Shown here piece after piece: positions 36,305 through 45,382 of a stretch of DNA of 64,000 nucleotides; within the stretch, counting starts at the first letter, position 1, and each line of letters starts with the position of its first letter. The stretch is from JAFGRR01 sp964563855. Lineage in GTDB: Bacteria > Planctomycetota > Phycisphaerae > UBA1845 > Fen-1342. Where the stretch lies: NCBI GenBank assembly GCA_964563855.1, contig CAZLYU010000001.1:124001-188000 (forward strand). The letters run 5' to 3'. The notes beneath the pieces were generated by a model. The model did not search any database and was not told where the DNA came from. It saw only the letters and a program-made list of their open reading frames with translations. Position numbers and translations under genes: made by a program.

Positions 36305-36828
36305 TGACGGATGAACAACTCGCTTTCCAACTGAAGGAAGCCGCGCTGCTCACCGGCGAGTTCACCCTGCGTTCCGGCCGCAAGAGCAACTATTACCTCG
36401 ACAAGTACCAGTTCGAGACCCGTCCCACGCTCTTGCGGGCCCTCGCCGAGCGCTTCGCGAAATACGTCACCCCCGACGTCGTTCGGCTCGCCGGACCGGA
36501 GCTCGGCGGCGTCGCGCTCGCGACCGCGGTCAGCCTCCACACCGACCGCCCGTTCGTCCTGGTGCGCAACAGCAAGAAAGATTACGGCTCAGCCAAACGC
36601 ATCGAAGGGACGCTGTCGAAAGGTGATCGCGTCTTGCTGACGGAAGACATCGCAACGAGCGGGGGCCAGGCGATTGAGGCGCTGCACGCGCTGCGCGACG
36701 CGGGGGCCGACGTCGCGGGGGTGGTCGTAGTCATCGACCGCGAAGAGGGCGGCCGCGAAGCAATCGAAGCCGCCGGTTACCGCTTCGACGCACTCTTCAC
36801 CACGACGCAGTTAGACATCCCAAGGTAG
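36304..36828 (+). CDS. pyrE: Orotate phosphoribosyltransferase
   Basis: 174 residues, slightly short for PyrE. It joins orotate to PRPP to make OMP in pyrimidine synthesis. Motifs: TGEFTLRSGRKSNYYLDKYQFETRP, RLAGPELGGVALATAVS, VRNSKKDYGSAKRIEG, and the PRPP loop VLLTEDIATSGGQAIEA, in which the usual DD is ED. Its start codon overlaps the stop of the GbsR-type gene. Convergent with the HDOD gene. Confidence 0.93.
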   Translation: MTDEQLAFQLKEAALLTGEFTLRSGRKSNYYLDKYQFETRPTLLRALAERFAKYVTPDVVRLAGPELGGVALATAVSLHTDRPFVLVRNSKKDYGSAKRIEGTLSKGDRVLLTEDIATSGGQAIEALHALRDAGADVAGVVVVIDREEGGREAIEAAGYRFDALFTTTQLDIPR

Positions 36829-36925
36829 CCTCGACGATGCAGACCAGGCATGCCGCCGCGCGGATCGGTGGTAGGGGGGCGGCGCTGTCGCTCCACGCAC
36901 AACGTCCGCCTTGCGAACCGTTCGT

Positions 36926-37843
36926 CTACCCGTCGCTGAACACCTGCTCGGCCTGCTCAATCTGCTCCGGCAACTCTTTGATCATCTCAGCCAGCACGGC
37001 CTCTTCAATACCGAGCAGCTCGAGATGATGGGCGTGCACCGGCTGGCGGCGCCCGCTGAGATAGAACCCATACTCGAGTTCGCAGCAGATCGTGTCGGCC
37101 AGATGTACGATCGTCGCGATCTTCTGGAACTCCGGCTTGAGCGTATCCGGAGTGTGGTGGTGGCTGATGACGGTCCGCAACGCCGGCGGGAACTTCCACT
37201 TGGTTGCGAGCGCTGCGCCAAACTGCGTGTGATCCGCACCGATCAACTGCTGCTCCACCGCCGTAAAGTGTTCTTCGCCCTCGCTGCAGCGATCGACCAC
37301 TTCCCGCAGCTTGTCCGGGAACAACTGGAACTCGACCAGCAGCCCGAGGTCGTGAACCAACCCGGCGACAAAGGCTTCATCATGCTGGAACCCACTGGCG
37401 AGTTTGGTGAGTTGCCGCCCGCATACGCCGACCGCGATGCAGTGACGCCACAAATCGCGGGCGCTGAAGCGGTCGGAGATCGACCCGGGTTTGAAGAGTC
37501 GCGCGAGCGACGCCGCCAACGCGATGTTCTTCACAGCGCTCAGACCGAGCATCACGATCGCTCGATCGAGGCTCGCGATTTGGGCCGGTAACCCGTAGAA
37601 CGCGGAGTTCACCACCTTCAGAATCTTGGTCGCCAGCGCCGGATCGTTGCGCACGATCTCGTGCATGTGATGGGCGGTCGCCCGCGGATCCTCGACCACT
37701 TCCACGATCTTCGCTGTGATCTCCGGCAGCGAACTGATTTCGGTGACCTTGGACATCGCCCGCATCAGGTGCGGCGGCAACTCTCCCGGTCCGGCGACCG
37801 GCTGGCCGCCATTCTGTTTCGAGGTCGTCAACATCTGTCCCAT
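36926..37843 (-). CDS. HDOD-domain signalling protein
   Basis: 305 residues from ATG 37843 (GGAG about nine bases upstream). Residues ~30-240 form an HDOD domain: SLPEITAKIVEVVEDP, IVRNDPALATKILKVVNSAFYGLP, LDRAIVMLGLSAVKNIALA, and a VAGLVHDLGLLVEFQLFP core, then ISHHHTP. HDOD proteins are usually non-enzymatic regulators in motility, c-di-GMP or stress pathways. There is no second domain, only a C-terminal helical tail. It is divergent from the HD-like gene at 38120, which may be functionally linked. Confidence 0.88.
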   Translation of the reverse strand: MGQMLTTSKQNGGQPVAGPGELPPHLMRAMSKVTEISSLPEITAKIVEVVEDPRATAHHMHEIVRNDPALATKILKVVNSAFYGLPAQIASLDRAIVMLGLSAVKNIALAASLARLFKPGSISDRFSARDLWRHCIAVGVCGRQLTKLASGFQHDEAFVAGLVHDLGLLVEFQLFPDKLREVVDRCSEGEEHFTAVEQQLIGADHTQFGAALATKWKFPPALRTVISHHHTPDTLKPEFQKIATIVHLADTICCELEYGFYLSGRRQPVHAHHLELLGIEEAVLAEMIKELPEQIEQAEQVFSDG

Positions 37844-38119
37844 GCCAGCAATCTCCAAGGCCGAACTTTCACAAAGACTCCACCACTGCATCGGCAACTT
37901 CGACCCGCGCCTTGCCTTGGAGATATCCGACCTTCATCCATCGGCAGGACTCGCTCACGATCCGTCTCACGGTCGCTTCACCGCAGCACCGTCCGATAGT
38001 TACAGAATTGTCGCCTCTCGGAACTTTGCCTACACTCTTGCGTCTGGGCGCAGTTAGTCAGTCGCTACGCCCTCGTGCGCGTTTCACTTGCCCCTGGTGC
38101 GAGCTCGTTGCTGCGTTCT

Positions 38120-38815
38120 ATGGATGACTTAGACGCCGTGCGTCGCGTCGCTCAAGATCTGTTGGTGCTACCCGGTCACGCTCGTCCCGACGCATGGCTC
38201 GCGGCCCATGCGCGCCGCGTTGGGCGAACGGCGGCCTGGCTCGCCACGGCGTCAGAGCACCGCGCCGACGGCGCCCGACCCGAAGCCGCGGAAGTCGCCG
38301 GCTTGTTCTCTCTCGCCGGTTGGCCGGCAGAGGTCCGCGCCGGGCGCGTCGCCGCGGAGCAGGTCTTGCAGCGCCCGACCAACGCAACCCAGCGCGAAGC
38401 CGCCGCCGCACTCCTCGAGTCGCACTGTCGCGCTCGCGTCGACGAGGAGACGCTCGCACGGGCGGCGCGGGCCATCCGTCAGGCCAACGATCGCTATCCC
38501 GACGTGCCCGAGGCCCGCGTGCTCGTCGAGGCCGAAAACCTCGCCGAGATCGGCGTGACAGACTTCCTGCGTCAATTGCGGGCCGCCGCCGCGTCTGACG
38601 ATCCGGTGCGCCAACTCCTCACGCGCTGGCGACGACAGCAAGAATACGGCTATTGGGAGGCCCGCATTCGCGATTGCCTGCGCAGCGAGGTCGCCCGCCG
38701 AGCGGCACTGGAGCGACTCGCCAACGTCCAACGTTGTTTCGATAATCTTGCGAGCGAGCTCGGCGAGCCAACGTCGTCCAATGCATCCGATCTTCCCGCG
38801 AGGGCGGGTGAATGA
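38120..38815 (+). CDS. Degenerate HD-superfamily protein
   Basis: 231 residues, helical. The sequence follows the HD phosphohydrolase plan (HARRVGRTAAWLA, then a helix in the position of ALLHDIG, AAAALLESH, and VLVEAENLAEIG for the usual DADNLD(A)LG). The key HD pair is replaced: AGLFSLAGW has Ser-Leu where His-Asp is expected, and the late Asp is Glu. It is probably a catalytically dead regulator or scaffold. Its stop overlaps the hpt start by four bases (ATGA), so translation is coupled. The assignment rests on pattern, not search. Confidence 0.6.
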   Translation: MDDLDAVRRVAQDLLVLPGHARPDAWLAAHARRVGRTAAWLATASEHRADGARPEAAEVAGLFSLAGWPAEVRAGRVAAEQVLQRPTNATQREAAAALLESHCRARVDEETLARAARAIRQANDRYPDVPEARVLVEAENLAEIGVTDFLRQLRAAAASDDPVRQLLTRWRRQQEYGYWEARIRDCLRSEVARRAALERLANVQRCFDNLASELGEPTSSNASDLPARAGE

Positions 38816-39366
38816 GTTCCAACGGCAGTCACCCCGATATTGAACGCGTGCTGTTCCCCTCTGACGCGATCGAGGCGCGGGTCAATGAGCTCGCCGAATG
38901 TATCGCCGCTCGCTACGCCGCGCACACACCGCTGACGCTGCTGCCCGTGCTGTCCGGCTCGTTCGTCTTTGCCGCCGATTTGATCCGACGCTTGCCCAAC
39001 AAGCTCAAGATCGCTCTCATCCAAACCAGCGCGTACCCAGGGCGTTCGATCACGGCGGTCGCGCCACGCGTGGTTCACGAACTGGCCGGCGAGATCACCG
39101 ACCGGCATGTCCTGATCGTCGACGACATTCTCGACAGCGGGCAAACCATGAGCCTCGTGCGCAATCTGGTCGAGGCCGAACGTCCCGCCAGCGTGCAATC
39201 CGCCGTCTTGCTCGCCAAGCGTGGGAAAGCGTCGCAGCAACTGCGGCCCGACTACGTCGGCTTCGAAATCGACGACCTGTTCGTGGTCGGATACGGCCTC
39301 GATTATGACGATCACTATCGAAATCTTCCGTTCATCGGTGTTCTCAAACCCGAGCTGATGCGGTGA
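38812..39366 (+). CDS. hpt: Hypoxanthine phosphoribosyltransferase
   Basis: 184 residues, family length. It salvages hypoxanthine (and often guanine) to IMP or GMP with PRPP. Motifs: LLPVLSGSFVFAADLIRRL, the PRPP loop VLIVDDILDSGQTM, and the purine-binding YVGFEIDDLFVVGYGLDYDDHYRNLP. It overlaps the upstream HD-like gene by four bases and the downstream PH-domain gene by four bases (GTGA), making a tight three-gene unit. Confidence 0.96.
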   Translation: MSSNGSHPDIERVLFPSDAIEARVNELAECIAARYAAHTPLTLLPVLSGSFVFAADLIRRLPNKLKIALIQTSAYPGRSITAVAPRVVHELAGEITDRHVLIVDDILDSGQTMSLVRNLVEAERPASVQSAVLLAKRGKASQQLRPDYVGFEIDDLFVVGYGLDYDDHYRNLPFIGVLKPELMR

Positions 39367-39908
39367 GCCCCGTGCCATCCGATGTCGCCGCGCCGCCACG
39401 CCGACCCGGGCTCGCACCCGCCAGCGCCGCCGCCGCCGAAATGCTGGACGGCGGAGAAATCATCGAACTCAGCATCCGCCCCTCACCGTGGTCGATCGGC
39501 ATTCGCTCGTTCTATCTGGTCTTCGGCGCGGTCCTCGCGATGGTCGCACTCTCCATCGTGATCCGCAGCGGTGCGTCGGTCTGGCTGGCGCTCGCGCTGC
39601 AGGCCACCTTAGCCGCCGTGGTGTTGCGGGTCTTCGCCGCCACCATGCAGTGGGCCAGCCGACTCTACGTGTTGACCAATCGGCGCGTGCTCTGTTTTCA
39701 AGGCGTCTTTAGCGTGCGCTACACCGCCTGTCCGCTGCAACAAATCGCCGACGTCACGCTCCGAACCGAGGGGCTCGAGCGAACGCTCCGCCTCGGATCG
39801 CTCTACATGCATAACGCCGAAAACCGACACGTGGTGATCTGGCGTTACGTCGCGCGGCCGCGCGACGTGCTCGCCCGCGTGCAACGCGCCATCCACAACG
39901 CTCGCTAG
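39363..39908 (+). CDS. Membrane protein with bacterial PH (bPH2/DUF304-like) domain
   Basis: 181 residues. The GTG start at 39363 overlaps the hpt stop. Two hydrophobic segments (~55-75 and ~78-100) follow a short soluble head. The cytoplasmic part then shows YVLTNRRVLCFQGVFSVRYTACPLQQIADVTLR and GSLYMHNAENRHVVIWRYVARP, typical of bPH2 domains. Such proteins may tether complexes at the membrane; no enzyme activity is known. Convergent with hypF, with a 7-base gap. Confidence 0.8.
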   Translation: MSPVPSDVAAPPRRPGLAPASAAAAEMLDGGEIIELSIRPSPWSIGIRSFYLVFGAVLAMVALSIVIRSGASVWLALALQATLAAVVLRVFAATMQWASRLYVLTNRRVLCFQGVFSVRYTACPLQQIADVTLRTEGLERTLRLGSLYMHNAENRHVVIWRYVARPRDVLARVQRAIHNAR

Positions 39909-39915
39909 CGCATTT

Positions 39916-42357
39916 TCAGGAAGCCCCCGGTGTCCCACCGTGGTGCGAGCGGTGCGCGCTTGACGTCAACACGCCCGCAACCACCCGACGCACCGCGACC
40001 GCCGCTTGACCAAGCGACAATCCGCCATCATTCGGCGGCACGAGACGGTGTCGCAGCACGTCGAGCTCGTGGGCCCGCAACCGTTCCGTCACGGCCTGCG
40101 TCAAACGCAGATTGCAAAACACACCCCCCGACAAGCCGACCCGACTCACACCGGCCTCCCGCGCAGCGCTTGATGCCGCGTCCGCTAGACCTCTGGCGAG
40201 CGCGCCATGAAACCCCGCCGCCAGATGAGCGGTCGCGTCACCGGCATCACGACGCTCGACAATCCAACGCACCAGCGGCCGCCAATCCAACTCGCACAGA
40301 CCCTCAGCGTCGGCGACCGGCTGCAGCAACACCGCCGGCGCCGCCGCGCCAGCAGTCCCCGGCGCCTCGTTGGCGCAGGCTTCCAGCGCTTGCGCAGCTT
40401 GGCCCTCATACGTATTCGCGACAGCCAACCCCAGCAAACACGCGACCGCGTCAAACAAGCGCCCCACGCCGCTCGACAGCGGCGCGTTCACTCCGCTGAC
40501 AATCATCCGCACCAGCAAACTGCTCTCAGCAACACTCAGCTTCGCGCCCGTCGGCAGCCGCTCACCCGCCTCGTTCCCAAACGCGTCAAGCACGACCGCC
40601 AGCGCCGTTCGTCGAACGTCCATCGCTGCGGCGTCTCCCCCCGCGAGCGGAATCGGTCGCAAACGCACCAGCCGCTGAAACCGCGCGGTGTCGCACAAGA
40701 GCAACTCGCCGCCCCAGATAACGCCGTCTGTCCCCAAACCGGTCCCGTCGCACACCAGCGCCACGATCGGCTCGTCGCAGCAGTGTTCAGTCAACAGCGC
40801 GGCCGCGTGCGCATGATGATGCTGCACGCCGATGAGGGGGCAGCCGCGCGTCTTCGCCAAACGCAGCGCGTAACGCGTCGAGAAGTAGTCGGGGTGCATG
40901 TCATGTGCGATCCATGCCGGCTGCGTCTCGAACAGTCCGAGCATGTCGTCAATTGCTTTGGTGTACGCGTCGAACGTGCGCGCGTGTGACAAGTCGCCTA
41001 AATGCTGACTGACAATCACCTCCCCGCCGCGCACCACAGCCACCGTGCTCTTCAAGTCGCCTCCCATCGCCAGACCCGGCGGCGCGTCGACGAAGGCCGG
41101 CGACAGCGGAATCGTCGCCGGCACAGCCCCCCGCGCGCGACGGATGACCAGCGGCGGTTCGCCGTAAACCGACAGCAACACCGAGTCATCCACTGGCCGT
41201 TCAATGTCGCGGTCGTGCAGCAGCAAAGCGTCACAGACCGACGCGAGCCGCGCGCAGGCGTCTTCATTGGCGGTCACCAGCGGTTCATTGCTGAAGTTCG
41301 CGCTGGTCATCACCAGCGGCGGCGTCGCGAACTCGGGATCCTCAAACAGCAACGCGTGGATCGGCGTATACGCCAGCATGACCCCAAATCGCGAGCTGCG
41401 CGGCGCCACACTCGGCGCGATGCAAGCCGTCGCGATGCGGGGCAGCAGCAAAATGGGCCGCATCGCGCTGCTCAGCACACGCTCGGCGTGCGCTGAAACT
41501 TGCACCAACGCACGCGCCGCCTCGACATCGCGCACCATGACGGCCAGCGGCTTCGCCTCGCGACCCTTCCGCTCGCGTAACCGCTGCACGGCCGCCTCAT
41601 CGTCCGCGCGAACGGCGAGATGGAAACCGCCCAACCCCTTGATCGCGAGAATCTCCCCCCCGACCAGGCGCCGGGCCGCATCACGCAGCGGCGCATCGCT
41701 CAGGATCCGCCCAACGCTGTCGACCAGACGCACCTGCGGTCCGCACTGCGGGCAGCAGATCGGCTGTGCGTGATAGCGGCGATCCGATGCATCGGCGTAC
41801 TCGGCCGCGCATGCCGCACACATCGCAAACGACGCCATCGTCGTGTTCGCGCGGTCGTAGGGAATCCGTCGGATGAGCGTGAACCGCGGCCCGCAGTTCG
41901 TGCAGTTGACGAGCGGGTGTCGGTAGCGGCGATCGTTCGGATCGCGCAACTCGCGCAGGCAGTCGTCGCAGGTGGCGCTGTCGATCGCGACGCCCGCGCG
42001 CGCCCGTCCGCCGGCGCTGGCTCGAATCTCAAAGGCGTCATGTGGCTGCCGAACACACGGGTTGCGCGTCAGCACGTCGACCCGCGCCAGCGGGGGTGCT
42101 TGCGTCCGAAGCGCAGCCTCGAGCAAATCGAGTGCGGCTGGCGGCCCGACCACTTCGATCGTGACGCCGGCCGCCGTGTTTTGCACCCAGCCGGTCAGCC
42201 CGAGGCGCTGCGCCGTTTGATGGACGAACGGCCGAAAGCCGACCCCCTGTACCACGCCGCCGACCGTCCAACGCTCCGCAGCCGACTCACGCGAGAGCGC
42301 CTCACGCGCTACACGCTGGATCGCCGGCGGCGGTTGTTCCCGATCAGAACTCGCCAT
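39916..42357 (-). CDS. hypF: HypF, carbamoyltransferase for [NiFe]-hydrogenase cyanide ligand synthesis
   Basis: 813 residues from ATG 42357. Domains in order: acylphosphatase (VGGVVQGVGFRPFVHQTAQRLGLTGWVQN, ~25-110), two CxxC zinc fingers (CDDCLREL, NCTNCGPRFT, CAACAAEY, CCPQCGP), a YrdC-like domain (LAIKGLGGFHLAVRADDEAAV to ~RGAVP), and a C-terminal Kae1-like domain with HHHAHAAALLTEH and VALVCDGTGLGTDG. HypF moves the carbamoyl group of carbamoyl phosphate to HypE. No other hyp or hydrogenase gene is visible. It starts 14 bases before the GH3 stop, so it is read after that gene. Confidence 0.95.
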   Translation of the reverse strand: MASSDREQPPPAIQRVAREALSRESAAERWTVGGVVQGVGFRPFVHQTAQRLGLTGWVQNTAAGVTIEVVGPPAALDLLEAALRTQAPPLARVDVLTRNPCVRQPHDAFEIRASAGGRARAGVAIDSATCDDCLRELRDPNDRRYRHPLVNCTNCGPRFTLIRRIPYDRANTTMASFAMCAACAAEYADASDRRYHAQPICCPQCGPQVRLVDSVGRILSDAPLRDAARRLVGGEILAIKGLGGFHLAVRADDEAAVQRLRERKGREAKPLAVMVRDVEAARALVQVSAHAERVLSSAMRPILLLPRIATACIAPSVAPRSSRFGVMLAYTPIHALLFEDPEFATPPLVMTSANFSNEPLVTANEDACARLASVCDALLLHDRDIERPVDDSVLLSVYGEPPLVIRRARGAVPATIPLSPAFVDAPPGLAMGGDLKSTVAVVRGGEVIVSQHLGDLSHARTFDAYTKAIDDMLGLFETQPAWIAHDMHPDYFSTRYALRLAKTRGCPLIGVQHHHAHAAALLTEHCCDEPIVALVCDGTGLGTDGVIWGGELLLCDTARFQRLVRLRPIPLAGGDAAAMDVRRTALAVVLDAFGNEAGERLPTGAKLSVAESSLLVRMIVSGVNAPLSSGVGRLFDAVACLLGLAVANTYEGQAAQALEACANEAPGTAGAAAPAVLLQPVADAEGLCELDWRPLVRWIVERRDAGDATAHLAAGFHGALARGLADAASSAAREAGVSRVGLSGGVFCNLRLTQAVTERLRAHELDVLRHRLVPPNDGGLSLGQAAVAVRRVVAGVLTSSAHRSHHGGTPGAS

Positions 42358-45055
42358 ACGCGTTCTGGAACGCGGCCCCGTCTGCAAGGTCGATGTGCCC
42401 GTCGCCGTCAAAGTCGAACGCCGCACACCCGCCGCCGTCGACGCCGCCCTCCGGCCCGTTCAGACAGAACGGCAGCGCGAAGAAGTCACCGATGTCGATA
42501 ACGCCGGTTTGGTTGAAGTCGCCCCGCGGCTGTTCGAGCACGAATTCGAACGTATTCACGTTGTAGGTGTCGGGCGTGTCGGCGTTCACGAAACGCATGA
42601 TCTGCACGCCGCCGGCCAATTCGGCCGTAGCACTCACGGTCACCCACGCTTGCCAGCCGCCGGTGGGCGGCACGTTGATCACACCGGTTTGGTCGATTCC
42701 ATCGAACGTGATGCGAAACGCGCCGCCGGTCGCGTCCGACGCCACGCGACTATCCACGCGATAAACGCCCGGAATCGCGACGTTGACGGTGTACTCGAGC
42801 CATTCGTTCGCGGCCATCCAACCGACGTTGAATCCGCCGCCGACATCCGTACAGACCTCGATGTCGACATCCTCGAGCGGGCGATACTGCCCGCCGTTGT
42901 TGCCGATGTCGCTGTCCTGATACGCGACGCCGTCGCCCCCGAGATCGAAGTCTTCCGCTTGAATCAGACCGGGAATGACCGCTGGAACGCCGTTGTAAGG
43001 CGTTTGCTGCCCGCCGCCATCGCCGCTGACCGTCACGGTGACCCTATCGACATCAATCAGGCCCGCGTTGTCGACCGCTTTGGCGAGCAGCGTGTATTGC
43101 CCTGCGGCGCCGGCTGACCACGTAAAGCTATAGGGCGCGGTCGCATCCGCTCCGAGGTAAGTCCCGCCGATGTAGAACTCGACCCGCGCGACGCCGTCGT
43201 CGCTGTCTGTCGCGCTCGCGGTGACGGTGATATCGCCCGGCGCGATGACGTCGCCGTCGCCCGGACTCCCGATCGCCACCGCTGGCGCCGATGCGGCGTA
43301 GTCGAGCCCATACCCATACGGGAACAGCGGGTGATAGTTGCTGTCGCCAACGTTGATCGGCACTTGCGTGATGTCGACCGGCCAGCTATGCGGCAGCTTG
43401 CCCGAAAAGTCATGGTCGCCGAACAGCACGTCGGCAACCCCGTCGCCTTCGGTGCCCGGCAGCCACGCGGCGACAAACGCGTCGGTGTCGACGATCGTGT
43501 CGGTCACCATCAGCGGCCGACCCGACACCAGCACGACCACTGTCGGAATGTCGCCGATGTTGTTCAGAGCCGCCACATCGGCCGCGTCGAGCGCCAGCAC
43601 CCCGTCATCGCCGAATCCCTCGGCATACGGCGTCTCGCCGACCACGACGATCGCAACGTCATGCCCGTCGGCCCCGACGCCGTTCTCGCGAAACGTCACC
43701 GATCCGCCTTGTCCGGCGACGGCGGCCTGAATGCCTTCAAGAATGGTCGTTCCGATGGTGATGTCGCCGCTGCCGCCTTGCCAGCTAATTGACCATCCAC
43801 CGCACTGATGACCAAGGTTGTCGGCGTTCTTGCCGGCCACGAAGACCCGGGCGTCTTTGGCGAGCGGCAGCACACCGTCGTTCTTGAGCAGCACGAGCGA
43901 CTTGCGCACCGCTTCCCGCGCAACAGCGCGATGCGCAGCGCTGCCCAGCGCCCCGCTGTTGACCAACGCGCGGTCAGCCAGCGGCTCTGCAAACACGCCA
44001 GCCCGCGACTTGATCAACAAGATGCGACGCACTGCGTCATCGATGCGCGTCATGCTCACATCGCCGTTGGTTATGGCGCTCTTCAGCGTGCTGATCCAGT
44101 CACGCCACGCAAACGGCAGCATCCCCATGTCCACGCCCGCATTCACCATCTGCACCACCTGACCGTAGAAACTGCCGCCCGACAGCTCGTAAACGGCGTT
44201 CCAATCGGAGATCACGAACCCGTCGAAGCCGAGTTCGGTTTTCAGGACGTCTGTCAGCAGGTAGCGGTTTTCGTGCATCTTCACGCCGTTCCAACTGCTG
44301 TAAGACGGCATGACGGTTGCAACGTTGTTGTTGATCGCCTCGACAAAGCCCGGCATGTGGATGGCGCGCAGATCGGCTTCGCTGAGCACGGTGTCGCCAC
44401 GGTCGACCCCGCCGATCGTGCCGCCGTCGCCGATGAAGTGTTTCGCGCACGCGACGACGCGCTCGCCGCTCATCGTCTGACCCTGAAAGCCGCGAACGTA
44501 GGCGCCCGCGAGCAGCCCTTGTAGCGCGGGGTCTTCGCCGAACCCCTCGTACGCCCGGCCCCAGCGCTCGTCGCGCACCACCGCCACACACGGCGCAAAG
44601 GTCCACTCGAGCCCGGTGATGGCCACCTCTTTCGCAGTAATGCGACCGACCTCTTCGACCAGCACCGGGTCGCGCGTCGCCCCGAGCCCGATGTTGTGCG
44701 GAAAGATCACCGCCCCGAAGACGTTGTTGTGCCCGTGCACCGCGTCGATGCCATAGAGAATCGGCACGCCCAGACGCGTGCTGAGCGCTGCGGCCTGATA
44801 CGCATCGTGCATGTCAGCCCAGCCCGTCGGCGTGTTGCTCGCCGGCGCCGAGCCGCCGCCGCTGAGAATCGATCCGAGGAAGTAATCGCGCACGTCATCA
44901 GGCGTGGCCCCGGAGCGCTCGGCCTGCGTCATCTGACCGACCTTCTCATCGATCGTCATGCTGTTGACGAGCGCATCGATGTCGACTGCCAACGCCGCCG
45001 GACAAGCCACTACCGCACACAGCAACGCCGTCGCTGGCCGAGTAAAAATCTTCAC
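42344..45055 (-). CDS. Secreted GH3 beta-glucosidase with carbohydrate-binding domain and dockerin-like tail
   Basis: 903 residues. GTG 45055 is preferred over ATG 45076 because AGGAGG lies between them, nine bases before the GTG, and gives a clean signal peptide (to ~residue 23, ACPAALA). The GH3 (beta/alpha)8 domain has LGVPILYGIDAVHGHNNV, KHFIGDGGT and GFVISDWNAV, whose Asp (~284) is the nucleophile. An alpha/beta sandwich follows (VLLKNDGVLPL, then GDGVADVLFGDHDFSGKLPHSWP). Then come an Ig-like domain (~620-690), a CBM6-like module (VIPGLIQAEDFDLGGDGVAYQD) and a tail with two EF-hand-like loops and Cys. It probably degrades beta-glucans outside the cytoplasm. hypF follows with a 14-base overlap. 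Confidence 0.93.
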   Translation of the reverse strand: MKIFTRPATALLCAVVACPAALAVDIDALVNSMTIDEKVGQMTQAERSGATPDDVRDYFLGSILSGGGSAPASNTPTGWADMHDAYQAAALSTRLGVPILYGIDAVHGHNNVFGAVIFPHNIGLGATRDPVLVEEVGRITAKEVAITGLEWTFAPCVAVVRDERWGRAYEGFGEDPALQGLLAGAYVRGFQGQTMSGERVVACAKHFIGDGGTIGGVDRGDTVLSEADLRAIHMPGFVEAINNNVATVMPSYSSWNGVKMHENRYLLTDVLKTELGFDGFVISDWNAVYELSGGSFYGQVVQMVNAGVDMGMLPFAWRDWISTLKSAITNGDVSMTRIDDAVRRILLIKSRAGVFAEPLADRALVNSGALGSAAHRAVAREAVRKSLVLLKNDGVLPLAKDARVFVAGKNADNLGHQCGGWSISWQGGSGDITIGTTILEGIQAAVAGQGGSVTFRENGVGADGHDVAIVVVGETPYAEGFGDDGVLALDAADVAALNNIGDIPTVVVLVSGRPLMVTDTIVDTDAFVAAWLPGTEGDGVADVLFGDHDFSGKLPHSWPVDITQVPINVGDSNYHPLFPYGYGLDYAASAPAVAIGSPGDGDVIAPGDITVTASATDSDDGVARVEFYIGGTYLGADATAPYSFTWSAGAAGQYTLLAKAVDNAGLIDVDRVTVTVSGDGGGQQTPYNGVPAVIPGLIQAEDFDLGGDGVAYQDSDIGNNGGQYRPLEDVDIEVCTDVGGGFNVGWMAANEWLEYTVNVAIPGVYRVDSRVASDATGGAFRITFDGIDQTGVINVPPTGGWQAWVTVSATAELAGGVQIMRFVNADTPDTYNVNTFEFVLEQPRGDFNQTGVIDIGDFFALPFCLNGPEGGVDGGGCAAFDFDGDGHIDLADGAAFQNAYGEF

Positions 45056-45076
45056 GAGCCTTCGCCTCCTCAGCAT

Positions 45077-45382
45077 GCAACGAACTGTCTCGCTAAGGCT
45101 AGCCTACAGAAAAATGGCCGCGAGCGTCATCGATTCTCCGAGCGCTATCGGGAGCACGCTGCTTCGCCGGTCGACGCGTCCCCGGCGTCGCGCATCCCCT
45201 GCGCCGTAGTTATAGCCCCCGCGTTGGCCCGCACGATCTCCAGCCGACCCCGCGACCTCCGCCGCCGGACTCGCGCAAAACGACGCCCCTGGATCACCAT
45301 CCGCGACTTCACGCCGACATGAACCAGACCGATGCGACCGGAGCCCCTCACGCAACGTGTGTGCCGCGCCGAAGCCGTCGAC
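45077..45382. other. Intergenic region between nuoD and the GH3 gene
   Basis: 306 bases. Short Arg-rich open frames exist on both strands, but none has a convincing ribosome-binding site or recognisable motif. The region should hold the end of the nuoABCD transcript and the promoter of the GH3 gene, but I see no clear terminator hairpin with a T-run and no strong -35/-10 pair. Confidence 0.5.

Noticed and set aside
45104..45355. Minus-strand small ORFs between nuoD and the GH3 gene
   Set aside because: Arg-rich, no motif, no convincing Shine-Dalgarno; could not be supported as genes.
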